Source of the DNA: Endozoicomonas euniceicola
GTDB taxonomy: Bacteria; Pseudomonadota; Gammaproteobacteria; Pseudomonadales; Endozoicomonadaceae
Assembly (NCBI RefSeq): GCF_025562755.1
Contig: NZ_CP103300.1
Coordinates: 3,039,001-3,103,000, forward strand
Direction of reading: 5' to 3'
Length of the DNA stretch: 64,000 nucleotides
In this document: positions 52,001-60,125 of the stretch, one piece after another
How the letters are laid out: each line of letters starts with the position of its first letter
How positions within the stretch are numbered: the first letter of the stretch is position 1
Notes under the pieces: model-generated
Told to the model about the DNA's origin: nothing
The model's input: the letters and a program-made list of their open reading frames with translations, nothing else
The model's database searches: none
Made by a program: the position numbers and the translations under genes

Positions 52001-53268
52001 CTGCAAAGCAGATGTCTGAATTGTCAAAACATTTGATTTATGTCGAAAATGATAATATTCCTGATGCAGGTTTGAGGGCTGTTGATGGACAATTGCGAAA
52101 AGCTTTTCGTAACAGGCGGTCTTTACTTCTGAGGGGCTTGCAATCTCAGGTTGAGGAGGATGAAATGCCATGGCGGAAAATTATAGACACATTTGAGAAT
52201 AAGGAGAGCTCTCCTGATAGCGATGCAAATGCTCACCCTTCAGTCTTGCAAGCCGAAAGTGATGAGGCGCGGGCAGTTCATTTGGTAAAATTGTCAGTTA
52301 ATTATTTTCCCTACTCGATATTGCCTAACCCATTGATAGGAAGCATTCAAAAACTGGTAAAGAGTCGCACCACTACAAAAGAGCTTGCAGCTGATATATT
52401 TGAGAAAACTTTCAGTGTTACTTTTTTAACAGCAGCCAAGTATGCTGCTGAACAAATGAGTGGTACGTTGTACGCCAAATATTATTCAATTCCATACAAT
52501 GAAATACTTAAATATACTGCGTCCGCAGACTCCGCCTATGGTCATAAACCCATATCTGAAGAGCTTTATAATTTGTGTTTTAAGCTCAGCTGTCTTTCCC
52601 AGAAACCCGAGGGTAGTGCAGGAAATGGCATGATTATCGAATGGCAACAAATTATTACAACTCATAATTTAGCCCCATTTTATGATGATATTCTACGATC
52701 TGATAATAATGAACAACATAGTAAGAAACGTATTACAGATACGGCTGAATGGATAGTTAATGAGATTACCAAGGTGTATAAGGTTGATTATCATTTGGAT
52801 AAAGATAATCCTGCTCATTACCCTGAAAGACTCCGCAGGCGGAAAAATATAGCCTATGCTTTCAGACAACTGATATTTTACCTGTCATTTGAAGAAAAAT
52901 CATTTCAACTGGAAGCTCTGAGCATGCTCAAGGAAATACCTGACAGATTGGACAAGCTTCACACCGGTCATAAAGGAAAGCTGTTATGGGACGATTCCCT
53001 GACTGACGGAAGCTCGAATCCGTCTCTTTCAGGAAGTATAAAAAGGCAGGTGAAGCATATAAAAATAGAAGTAGAACAGATGCTTCAAGGACTGGAGCTA
53101 ACCATTCATGGCCTACCTAATCCCCACCGTCCCTTTCTGGGCTGGCTGTCACGACAGGAGCGCAATCAAGAGGTGTATCGTTCCAACAGGGAGGCTGCAG
53201 CCATCAAGGCTGAGGAAGCCATCAAAGCTGAAAATGAAAGGGTTGCCAGTGTTGGTCGTCTTCCTTAA
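49042..53268 (+). CDS. Very large secreted protein of unknown function
   Basis: A 1408-residue protein starting at GTG with a clear N-terminal signal (NVTNFFISTLLFVLLFSF then LSEAKSAE). Two more hydrophobic stretches occur near residues 80-100 and 122-145. The rest is a long, charged, helix-rich polypeptide with no repeated unit noticed and no known enzyme motif. Codon use is more AT-rich than that of neighbouring genes. It is not in an operon. A ribosome-binding site is weak. Size, export signal and lack of family suggest a lineage-specific effector or surface protein. Confidence 0.8.
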   Translation: MINVTNFFISTLLFVLLFSFLSEAKSAETEKNDFPVVINDNPAGVAVTYKTVSNAQKTSTHIFLGQHYEHIPQQLWDVISTSVTTASLVFSPYLYAAASGGVANRIQAWRPESRLPSALRSSVPVVGSTISLLTTVALFNTVAHVFAGKIKDDKAVLDKQTACERHKKRNGIMPVYPQNSWLGRHFHQRVLFTEEYKPVLEINRLASPGWLSDDGESKAVSEWVDLYKTLSRHQVNKVTVQPDDKGLKLTFDDNVTFRKVSIIVSTFDESGISWDIDRQHYCSVFEGSGIYSIFHQNTVKAIAQAIEQAISFNNDVFFLSPNKSNFTMNDAGAAVVQLDHHKESSCVVYSDRDFYAKNAGYFLIAEPGHKAQSLFKLALNMESDSLARQYSSQIVWGQEDINYLIYVLKFITTVSLCRGIYNNLNTLCGKDGFFSESVEPDKFALNENIIKHRKAANTGLSKKISYRLQAPLVKMKKEMHTLFYPVHKAVISTYSTFMVDPDENLETTFRPEEGGGAQVSSDQKRKKNDDALKRAEKKFKSMLSALTGIFDGSLAVGSREPVKGMPFWVTPVVLKGGIASREYAAGGELTDYERSLLEELSIDVTDNTPEAVEKNRKLLNSMWLTNESYIATLNRMLETGHYRIQYPEQGMHLLIRNLISMGEKEKADDLISLITPFFDKIRFFPEPAESPVNMGDSFSFYTVDWMKGFFKKMKDVFEDPRSNSDRLIYEQILSEKMKNNADDRLSLLMETIEGEPPYLDDSKLCGGFPCRLFPEGWFERAKENMAEKGRLLDIAKEKQLKIFTRKRGSNLHILKIMQSILDKNVDEIAVKKLRKIMAEVNRKRGLPGSERYDDYKKRRKEGLDKHLEVDKALSLFIDELERFPNDRGLDSVHVDYMVGLFKYFEVDKPLKVTADKSLAESGKKPLQLGKNVAEESENIDSPLKDEQLLFKRVSLLPQRMVLKTISNLKRLQTATLEEHLKAGRIKSAKQMSELSKHLIYVENDNIPDAGLRAVDGQLRKAFRNRRSLLLRGLQSQVEEDEMPWRKIIDTFENKESSPDSDANAHPSVLQAESDEARAVHLVKLSVNYFPYSILPNPLIGSIQKLVKSRTTTKELAADIFEKTFSVTFLTAAKYAAEQMSGTLYAKYYSIPYNEILKYTASADSAYGHKPISEELYNLCFKLSCLSQKPEGSAGNGMIIEWQQIITTHNLAPFYDDILRSDNNEQHSKKRITDTAEWIVNEITKVYKVDYHLDKDNPAHYPERLRRRKNIAYAFRQLIFYLSFEEKSFQLEALSMLKEIPDRLDKLHTGHKGKLLWDDSLTDGSSNPSLSGSIKRQVKHIKIEVEQMLQGLELTIHGLPNPHRPFLGWLSRQERNQEVYRSNREAAAIKAEEAIKAENERVASVGRLP

Positions 53269-53390
53269 GGTGGTTGCCTTATTGAGTCTGTGAATATTCG
53301 TTAATTCTGGCCATATTCCTCATACCAAAAGAGCTATCGCCGGGGCAGCAAGGACATTCAGCTCCGTTAGCTGGAAGCAGAAACCACCCG

Positions 53391-53415
53391 GATAAAAGAC
53401 TCTGGGTGGTTTTCT
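53391..53415. terminator. Bidirectional terminator
   Basis: AAACCACCC and GGGTGGTTT form a stem with a loop of about 13 bases, and a T-rich run follows. It lies between the large secreted-protein gene and the convergent deoR-type gene. Confidence 0.8.
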
Positions 53416-53425
53416 GTTTTATCCT

Positions 53426-54184
53426 TTAAGCACGAATCAACTGACCGCCCGCTTCTTCAATGGCCGGGATATTATCATCGTGGAAACGGCTGTCGGTAAT
53501 GATAGTGTCCAGATCGCCCAGTTGGCAGATGGTCTTCATGCTGGATGCGCCGTACTTGCTGGAGTCAGCCAGCAGGATCTTGCGGGTAGCGCGTTCCAGC
53601 ATCTTGCGACGGATATAGTAGTGGTCGGTAGACGCTGTCGTCACACCGTGTTCCAGGCTCCAGCTGTTGGTGGCCAGGAAAACAACGTCAGCATTAATGC
53701 TGTCCAGAAAGCTCAGGGCAGCCACATCGGTGTGAGCCTTGGTGATAGAGCTGACCAGCCCGCCAGTGGTATAAACCTTGGCAGTGGTGGAGTCGGACAG
53801 TTGCAGGGCGATCTTCAGGTCTGGAGTGATCACTGTTACGCGCATGCGCATCAGCATTTTGGCCAGCGCCATGGTGGAAGTGCCCGCATCCAGCAGTACG
53901 ATCTGGCCTTCACGAATGTGCTTGAAGGCTTCTGAGGCGATGGACTTCTTCTCTTCGATGTTAACCGCGTTTTTCTTTTCGTAGGGAATGTCTTCCATCA
54001 AGAAGCTTTTGGAAACCGCACCACCGTAAGTGACGCGCAGCTTGTCTTCCTGCTCCAGAGTTCGGATGTCTCGGCGAATGGTCATTTGTGAGACGTCAAA
54101 CTTCGAGGCCATTTCTTCTATGTTGGCGCAGCCCTTTTCTTCAACATAAGCCAGGATGTGTTCACGACGCTCGACGGGAAGCAT
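53426..54184 (-). CDS. DeoR-family transcriptional regulator
   Basis: A 252-residue repressor. The ATG at 54184 has AGAGG seven bases upstream, and the family's usual start LPVERREHILAYVEEKG follows at once. N-terminal HTH: ASKFDVSQMTIRRDIRTLEQ. The C-terminal sugar-phosphate sensor has LLDAGTSTMALAK and ITPDLKIALQL. DeoR/AgaR/GlpR-type proteins repress carbohydrate genes until a sugar phosphate binds. No carbohydrate operon adjoins it, so its targets are unknown, although the SIS-CBS/PdxA genes are 5 kb away. Confidence 0.9.
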   Translation of the reverse strand: MLPVERREHILAYVEEKGCANIEEMASKFDVSQMTIRRDIRTLEQEDKLRVTYGGAVSKSFLMEDIPYEKKNAVNIEEKKSIASEAFKHIREGQIVLLDAGTSTMALAKMLMRMRVTVITPDLKIALQLSDSTTAKVYTTGGLVSSITKAHTDVAALSFLDSINADVVFLATNSWSLEHGVTTASTDHYYIRRKMLERATRKILLADSSKYGASSMKTICQLGDLDTIITDSRFHDDNIPAIEEAGGQLIRA

Positions 54185-54429
54185 ATAAAAACCTCTTTCT
54201 TTGGATAAATCGCTCCGGACCGTGGAAAGTGACCGATTATCAGTCAAGCTCCTGACCATGACCGTAGTCACTGGTAAAAAGTGACTATCATAGCCTGAGG
54301 CGGAGTATGGGTTTGGGCGCTCACTGGTTCTGCCGATACAAAGGGGGACGTTGACAATTAAGCCGCCCCATGGGGTGACAGAACCAGAAAATCAGCGAAT
54401 GGCGATTATACGGCACAAATGATGAAACA

Positions 54430-55176
54430 ATGAAGGCAGATTCTACACAGCAACCCGCTGACGCAACCAGCCAGAGTCAATCTCCTGCCTGTCCGCAGGA
54501 CAGCAGCATTACTCTTTGTCCTGACTGTGATCTTGTCATCAGGGAAGTGGTTAACCCAAATCCTGCACATAAACTGACCATCTGTTGTCCAAGATGTAAC
54601 CGAAATTTACGGGAGTATCACCCGGAAGGGCTTATAAAATCATTGTCATGGATCATAACTGGCTTACTCCTTTTCCTTCCTGCCAATATTTTTCCGGTGT
54701 TAATGATGGAAATTCTGGATCACCAGGAAGCCAGTACGATCTGGGATGGTGTGGTGACGCTTTATCAGGAAGGTTTACAGGGGGTGGCGCTGCTGGTGTT
54801 TGCGCTGGCTATTCTGGTGCCGGGTGTGCGATTGCTGATTTTATTGTTTGTGATGGGCGCAATATTTCAGGAACAGCGCTTTCAGGGTTGGCCGCAAAGT
54901 CTTGCCAGACAACTGTTCCGGCGTTACCTGCAAATGGGCGAGTGGGGCATGGTAGAAATCTATTTGTTGGGGATTCTGGTGGCGGTCATTAAGCTGGCCG
55001 ACATGGCGACGGTTTACCCCGGAGCCGGTTTGTTATGTTTTGCCGGACTTATGATAGCGGAGCTGGGCATCAGTATCTGCATGGATGAGCAGGACATCTG
55101 GGAACGGTTGGAGGAGAGCCGTCAGCGGGAGGAGAGCCGTCAGCGGGAGGAGAGCCATGAAAACCGATCCTGCTGA
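54430..55176 (+). CDS. PqiA/LetA-like membrane protein, first half-gene
   Basis: A 248-residue protein with a zinc-ribbon (LCPDCDLV then CCPRCNRNL at residues about 34-62) and four membrane segments, corresponding to the N-terminal module of E. coli PqiA. Its family works with the MCE protein encoded downstream to move lipids across the periplasm. The last 20 residues contain a repeat (EESRQR twice) due to an 18-bp tandem repeat, and overlap the next start. In E. coli the two modules are fused in one 400-residue chain. Confidence 0.88.
   Translation: MKADSTQQPADATSQSQSPACPQDSSITLCPDCDLVIREVVNPNPAHKLTICCPRCNRNLREYHPEGLIKSLSWIITGLLLFLPANIFPVLMMEILDHQEASTIWDGVVTLYQEGLQGVALLVFALAILVPGVRLLILLFVMGAIFQEQRFQGWPQSLARQLFRRYLQMGEWGMVEIYLLGILVAVIKLADMATVYPGAGLLCFAGLMIAELGISICMDEQDIWERLEESRQREESRQREESHENRSC
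55111..55156 (+). repeat. 18-bp tandem repeat carrying ribosome-binding sites
   Basis: GAGGAGAGCCGTCAGCGG occurs twice exactly (55111-55128, 55129-55146) and a third time in part before the ATG at 55157. Each unit includes GAGGAG. Confidence 0.85.
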
Positions 55177-55792
55177 GGTCAGACACTGGACGACGGGCGC
55201 TGGCGTCGGGCTGAAGCTTTGTCTCAGCTGTCACAAAGTGTGTGCTGAACAGACGACACACTGCCCGCGCTGTGACGCCAGAGTGTATCAACGACGCCAG
55301 AACAGTATTACCAGAAGCTGGGCGCTGACTTTGACTGCCGCTTTGTTATATATCCCGGCCAACTTGCTGCCAATGATGACCGTCAGCAAGTTTGAAGAGG
55401 GACAGCCGCAAACGATTTTCTCAGGTGTTATAGAGCTGATGAATCAGGGCATGGTTCCTATTGCCCTGCTGGTGTTTACCGCCAGTGTGGTGGTTCCCGT
55501 GCTGAAGCTGTTGGGGATGGTATGGCTGCTGATCTGTGTGCGGTTTCCCAGGGCCACCATGCACCGACAGCAGATGCTTTACCGGATGATCGTCTGGATC
55601 GGGCGCTGGTCAATGCTGGACATTTTTATTATTTCCCTGCTGGTGGGGCTGGTGCAGTTTGGAAAGCTCGGTACGGTTACGGCGGGCATTGGCGCTTATG
55701 CTTTTGCCAGTGTGGTAGTGACCACCATGCTGGCAGCCATGCAGTTTGATCCGCGTTTATTGTGGGACGCAGCAGAGATTAAAAAACCATGA
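55157..55792 (+). CDS. PqiA/LetA-like membrane protein, second half-gene
   Basis: A 211-residue protein with zinc ribbon LCLSCHKVC and HCPRCDARVYQR (residues about 22-46) and four membrane helices, matching the C-terminal PqiA module. ATG 55157 is preferred to an upstream in-frame one at 55085 because GGAGAG lies right before it and the sequence between is repeat-derived. It overlaps the first half-gene by 20 bases and the MCE gene by ATGA, so all three are co-translated. Confidence 0.88.
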   Translation: MKTDPAEVRHWTTGAGVGLKLCLSCHKVCAEQTTHCPRCDARVYQRRQNSITRSWALTLTAALLYIPANLLPMMTVSKFEEGQPQTIFSGVIELMNQGMVPIALLVFTASVVVPVLKLLGMVWLLICVRFPRATMHRQQMLYRMIVWIGRWSMLDIFIISLLVGLVQFGKLGTVTAGIGAYAFASVVVTTMLAAMQFDPRLLWDAAEIKKP

Positions 55793-58101
55793 ACCAGAAC
55801 ACTTCTGCACCGGAACCTGCCCGTGCAAACATTAAGAAACGTGGCAATCTGTCGCCTGTCTGGTTATTGCCGGTTGTCGCCTTGTTGATTGTTGTATGGC
55901 TGGCATGGAAGTCGGTCAGTGAAGCTGGAATTGTTATTGATGTGCAGTTTCAGAATGGCAGAGGCATTAAACAGGGCAAAACAGAAGTCATGTTGAATGG
56001 TATTGCTGTGGGGAAAGTAACAGACATAGCTATGTCTGACGATCTCAAGTCGGTCAATGTGACGCTGGAAATGGATCGCCGAATGTCGTCCAGCCTTACG
56101 GACAAAAGCCGCTTCTGGCTGGTGCGGCCGCAGGTGAGCGTAGCGGGTATCTCTGGTCTTGATACCCTGGTGTCGGGTAATTATATCGCTTTCCAGCCCG
56201 ATGATAGCGGGGTTAAGCGCAGAAAGTTTGTTGCCCTGCCGTCACCTCCTCCTCTGGGTGAGCAGGAAGAAGGGTTAAGCCTGACGCTCAGGGCAAAAGA
56301 GCTATCGTCGATACAGAATGGCAGCCCGGTTTACTACCGTCGTCTGAAAATTGGTGAAGTGTCGTCTTACAACCTGTCTGTGGACGATCAGTACGTGGAT
56401 GTCGAGATATTTATCAAACCACAGTTTGCCCATCTGGTACGTCGCAACACCCGTTTCTGGAACGCTGGAGGGGTCGAACTGTCTGGCAGCCTCACCAACC
56501 TGAAAGTCCGAACACAATCGATTGTGTCCATTGTTCAGGGCGGAGTGTCGCTTTATACCCCGGAGTGGGAGCAGGAATTTCCGGAAGCCTATCAGGGGGA
56601 TGTATTCCCACTTTACCGTGACTATGACGAGGCTGAAGCGGGCATTGCAGTCGAGATTGATTTCCCGCTGGATGTCGCCCTGGGGCAGGAAAAGACCCGT
56701 ATCCTGTTTCATGGCAAGGAAGTAGGGTTGGTCAGGGATACTCAGCTGAAGGACGACTATTCCGGTATAACCGCAAATGTCATCATACGACCAGACGCTG
56801 TTAACCTGATGGTAAAAGGCGCTCGCTTCTGGCTGGTGAAGCCGAGTATTGGCCTGCGCGGGGTTTCTGGTCTGGAAACCCTGTTGGGCGGGCGATACAT
56901 CAATATGGATGTCAGCAATAAGGATATCAGGGCCGCCATTCCCAAGCGTCATTTTGAGGGTTTAGCCAGCGAGCCTCCTGCCTCACCATCAGCCCCCGGC
57001 TTACATTTGAAGTTGCGAGCCGGCTCTCTGGCGGGTATCAGCCATGGAAGTCCGGTCCTTTTTCGCAAAATGCAGGTTGGCTCGGTGCAGAGCCATGAAT
57101 TAACGGACGACGGCGTTCTGATAAGGATACTGGTTAATCCTGCTTATCAGCATCTGGTTAACGACAGTAGCCGGTTCTGGAATGTCAGTGGCATCACCCT
57201 GCACGGAGGCTTGCAGGGGTTCAGCATTAAAGCCGGTACGCTGAACTCCATGCTGGCGGGTGGTATTGCTTTTGATACGCCTGACAGAACATCAGGCAAA
57301 GTAAAAAACGGTACTGACTTTATTCTGTACGATAATTCTGAAAAAGCTCATCAGTTCGGTCAGAGAATCACTCTGATCTTTGCAACCGCTGAAGGGTTGC
57401 GGGTTGGCACCAAAATAAAATACAAAGGTCTGGTTGTCGGACATCTGACTGACCTGAAGTTGGATCAGCAGGAAGGGCATATAGTGGCTGATGCCCTGTT
57501 GGGAGAAAATTCCGGCTGGGTAGCCCATGAAGGCAGTCGCTTCTGGCTGGTCAGGCCAAAGCTTGGACTGACCAATACTGCAAACCTGGAAACACTGGTG
57601 ACGGGGCAATACATTGAAGTACTGCCTGGCTCCGGGCAGGAAACGGCGGCTGAAACCCGGTTTACCGTTGAGATGGCTGTACCTGACGACCTGCCATTGA
57701 GTAACGGGTTGCGCCTGCAACTGGTCAGCAGCCAGTTAGGCTCTATTCGCCGTGGAAATCCGATTTATTACCGTGAAATCCCGGTTGGCACCGTAACGGG
57801 GTATCGTCTGGCAGACCCCGCCAGCCAGGTCCTGATTTTTATTAATATCGAAGAACGCTACAAATCACTGGTCACCAGAAAAAGCCGTTTCTGGAATGCC
57901 AGTGGTATCGAGGTAAAATTCGGTTTGTTCAGTGGCGCTCAAATCCGTACCGAGTCGCTGGAAGCTTTGCTGGCAGGGGGGATTTCCTTTGCAACACCGG
58001 AACCGGGAGAACCCGTTGCCCCCGGCTATCGGTTCACAATGGCTGAAGAGCCAGAATCGCAGTGGTTGCGGTGGGCGCCTGCCATATCAATCAGTCAGTA
58101 G
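55789..58101 (+). CDS. PqiB/LetB-like protein with six MCE domains
   Basis: A 770-residue protein with one N-terminal membrane helix (SPVWLLPVVALLIVVWLAW) and, by my count, six MCE domains, beginning near residues 45, 163, 286, 404, 525 and 643 (recurring patterns VGKVTDI, IGEVSSY, VGLVRDT, VGSVQSH, VGHLTDL, VGTVTGY). E. coli PqiB has three and LetB seven. Such proteins form a hexameric tube through the periplasm for lipid transport. Start overlaps the preceding gene by ATGA. Confidence 0.9.
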   Translation: MNQNTSAPEPARANIKKRGNLSPVWLLPVVALLIVVWLAWKSVSEAGIVIDVQFQNGRGIKQGKTEVMLNGIAVGKVTDIAMSDDLKSVNVTLEMDRRMSSSLTDKSRFWLVRPQVSVAGISGLDTLVSGNYIAFQPDDSGVKRRKFVALPSPPPLGEQEEGLSLTLRAKELSSIQNGSPVYYRRLKIGEVSSYNLSVDDQYVDVEIFIKPQFAHLVRRNTRFWNAGGVELSGSLTNLKVRTQSIVSIVQGGVSLYTPEWEQEFPEAYQGDVFPLYRDYDEAEAGIAVEIDFPLDVALGQEKTRILFHGKEVGLVRDTQLKDDYSGITANVIIRPDAVNLMVKGARFWLVKPSIGLRGVSGLETLLGGRYINMDVSNKDIRAAIPKRHFEGLASEPPASPSAPGLHLKLRAGSLAGISHGSPVLFRKMQVGSVQSHELTDDGVLIRILVNPAYQHLVNDSSRFWNVSGITLHGGLQGFSIKAGTLNSMLAGGIAFDTPDRTSGKVKNGTDFILYDNSEKAHQFGQRITLIFATAEGLRVGTKIKYKGLVVGHLTDLKLDQQEGHIVADALLGENSGWVAHEGSRFWLVRPKLGLTNTANLETLVTGQYIEVLPGSGQETAAETRFTVEMAVPDDLPLSNGLRLQLVSSQLGSIRRGNPIYYREIPVGTVTGYRLADPASQVLIFINIEERYKSLVTRKSRFWNASGIEVKFGLFSGAQIRTESLEALLAGGISFATPEPGEPVAPGYRFTMAEEPESQWLRWAPAISISQ

Positions 58102-58122
58102 ATAAGGGAAGCAGCAGAACAT

Positions 58123-58223
58123 AATATACCGCTGTTGGCTTTTGGCGGTTGGCTGTATGAGCAGCTAATAGCCAAAAGCCAACAGCCAAAAGCCCGGTAA
58201 GTTATTTAATGCTGCGCCCCTAA
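58123..58223. repeat. REP-like dispersed repeat, copy B
   Basis: Strong similarity to 39762-39863, with the same ends (AATATACCGCTGTTGGCT and AATGCTGCGCCCCTAAG) and inner hairpin. It is placed 20 bases after the MCE gene and may help terminate its transcript. Confidence 0.75.
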
Positions 58224-58240
58224 GCCACTGAAATTGCCCG

Positions 58241-58861
58241 CTAAAGAATATGCCATCTGCCCAGGTCGCCCTGATAAACATTGGGCGGTGTCTCAAATTC
58301 CGGGTCATAGCCGCGCAAGACTAATCCGCGTGCTGAATCACGACAGAACGAGCAATGAGTCCGGGGATACAGCTGACCCTCCAGCTGAAGCGTCTCAATC
58401 AGCTTCCCCAGACGTATATCGTGGCTGACCAAAACAACATCGAATTCCCGGAGTGGGTGCTTCTTTGCCTTTTTGCCTGGACTAGTACGATCGTCCATTA
58501 TTGTTGCTTTGACAAAGTCTTCAGACCCCCATGCTTTGTGGAGTTCTGGAACCAACAGATAATTAGCACAAGGTTGCCCTGCCATTATTACTTCTAAAGG
58601 TTCATACACTCCGCTCATGAGCCTGTCTAAGCTGTTATGCAGAACAGCCCCATGTGGTGCATAGAAGTAAAGCGATGTTCCCGGTGGCACAGTGGTAATA
58701 TCTGACGGCATTAAAGAACCGGGTTTCTCCAGTCGGAAGGTGCCATGGCAATGTATAATCAGATTTTGAGCTTTGCGACCACCTGTCTTGCAGGTAAATA
58801 ATTTCAGGCCATTGCGTATAGATAACTTTTTTACTGTAGGTATAAAGGTAAATATTGGCAT
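58241..58861 (-). CDS. Stv-like putative adhesin/toxin-domain protein
   Basis: A 206-residue protein starting at ATG 58861 with GGAAG about eight bases upstream. The central part has LIIHCHGTFRLE and VPPGTSLYFYAPHGAVLHNS, which resemble the Stv domain ('putative adhesin Stv') by my reading. The C-terminus has HCSFCRDSARG. No signal peptide is evident. It is a single gene, convergent with the MCE operon. Family assignment is tentative. Confidence 0.55.
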   Translation of the reverse strand: MPIFTFIPTVKKLSIRNGLKLFTCKTGGRKAQNLIIHCHGTFRLEKPGSLMPSDITTVPPGTSLYFYAPHGAVLHNSLDRLMSGVYEPLEVIMAGQPCANYLLVPELHKAWGSEDFVKATIMDDRTSPGKKAKKHPLREFDVVLVSHDIRLGKLIETLQLEGQLYPRTHCSFCRDSARGLVLRGYDPEFETPPNVYQGDLGRWHIL

Positions 58862-59069
58862 GATGAACACTTCCAAATCACCAACTCTTTAATAGGTTTA
58901 ACACAAACTTCGGAGCTTCGGTGAAGAATCCTGTCGGTTATTCGGGAAATGAGCCATTGAGATCATTCTCTAAAGCGGCAATAATTCCTCTGGTTTCAGG
59001 AGTTTGTCGGATCTGAAATCCAAAGGCTCCAGGCACATCAACCGCCCGTTAAGAGAATAACTACAAAAG

Positions 59070-59462
59070 ATGTTTACCCAGAATCTCACGCCGCGCTTTT
59101 GCGAGACTGATGCCCTTGGTCATATTAACAACACGGTTCTTCCGGTCTGGTTTGAGCAAGCCAGAGAACCCATCTTTTACATTTTCAATCCTGAAATGGA
59201 TGTGCGGAACTGGCAGCTTATCATTGCCCGTATTGACGTAGAGTTTCTGAAGCAGCTGCGTTTTGGGCAGGATGTGGAACTACGTACCTGGCTGGAAAAG
59301 GTCGGGAACTCCTCCCTGTATATCCATCATGAAGCATGGCAGTCCGGGCAACTGTGTGCCCGGGGCAAGGCAATATTAATTCACTATGACTATGCCAGTG
59401 AAAAAGCCGTGCCAATACCGGAACCCGTTCGGGTAAAACTGTCAGAGCATCTGGAAGAGTGA
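59070..59462 (+). CDS. 4HBT-type acyl-CoA thioesterase (YbgC-like)
   Basis: A 130-residue hot-dog-fold thioesterase. The conserved FCETDALGHINNTVLPVWFE with the catalytic aspartate (in ETDALGH) sits at residues 10-29. It has the normal single-domain length. It hydrolyses acyl-CoA thioesters in the cytoplasm; its substrate is unknown. The start has only a weak ribosome-binding site. Convergent with tesA, 42 bases away. Confidence 0.88.
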   Translation: MFTQNLTPRFCETDALGHINNTVLPVWFEQAREPIFYIFNPEMDVRNWQLIIARIDVEFLKQLRFGQDVELRTWLEKVGNSSLYIHHEAWQSGQLCARGKAILIHYDYASEKAVPIPEPVRVKLSEHLEE

Positions 59463-59504
59463 TAGTTGCTCTACACTGGATTCTGGCTATATTTTAAGCC
59501 ATTA

Positions 59505-60125
59505 CTAAAGTGCCACTTTTATATGCGGCCATACATTGTCAAAAATAATCGGCTGGGCCTTAGCGGTGGGATGAATTCCGTCCGGCTGGTTCAGCTCCGG
59601 ATGCCCTGCTACGCCATCCAGAAAGAAAGGCACCACCGGAACGGTATATTGTTTACCGAGATAATGAAAAATCCGAGTAAATTTTTGAGTGTAGGCCGGT
59701 CCGTAATTAGGCGGAATCATCATTTCAAACAGTAAAACATTCACGTTTTTTTTCTGTGCCTGCTGAATCATCTGTTCCAGGTTACGGGACATGGCTTTCA
59801 GCGAAATCCCCCGTAAACCGTCGTTTGCACCCAACTCCAGCAACATCAGTTCCGGTCGATGTTCTTCAAGAGCGGCGGGTAAACGACTGAGTCCTCCGGC
59901 CGTGGTTTCACCACTGACGCTGAGGTTGACCACCTTCCAGCCAGACTTGGTTTGGGCAAGCTTTTCCTGTAATAAAGATACCCAGCCCTGTTGTATTTCA
60001 AGACCATAAGCGGCACTGAGGCTGTCTCCATACACCAGCAAAGTTTTCTGGCCATAAGCAGCCTGTGCGACAAGTAACGATAAAAAAATAAAACTGGTTG
60101 CTAAACGACGAATGACTATGAACAA
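59505..60125 (-). CDS. tesA: Acyl-CoA thioesterase I / lysophospholipase L1 (TesA)
   Basis: A 206-residue periplasmic SGNH hydrolase. Signal peptide MFIVIRRLATSFIFLSLLVA precedes LVYGDSLSAAYG (catalytic serine in GDSLS), LELGANDGLRG and the C-terminal dyad in DGIHPTAKAQ. A TTG at 60125 with GGGGA eight bases upstream is the likeliest start; a TTG at 60155 is possible. It is divergent from ybbA, as in E. coli, but the two 5' ends overlap, so the promoters lie inside the opposite coding frames. Confidence 0.92.
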   Translation of the reverse strand: MFIVIRRLATSFIFLSLLVAQAAYGQKTLLVYGDSLSAAYGLEIQQGWVSLLQEKLAQTKSGWKVVNLSVSGETTAGGLSRLPAALEEHRPELMLLELGANDGLRGISLKAMSRNLEQMIQQAQKKNVNVLLFEMMIPPNYGPAYTQKFTRIFHYLGKQYTVPVVPFFLDGVAGHPELNQPDGIHPTAKAQPIIFDNVWPHIKVAL

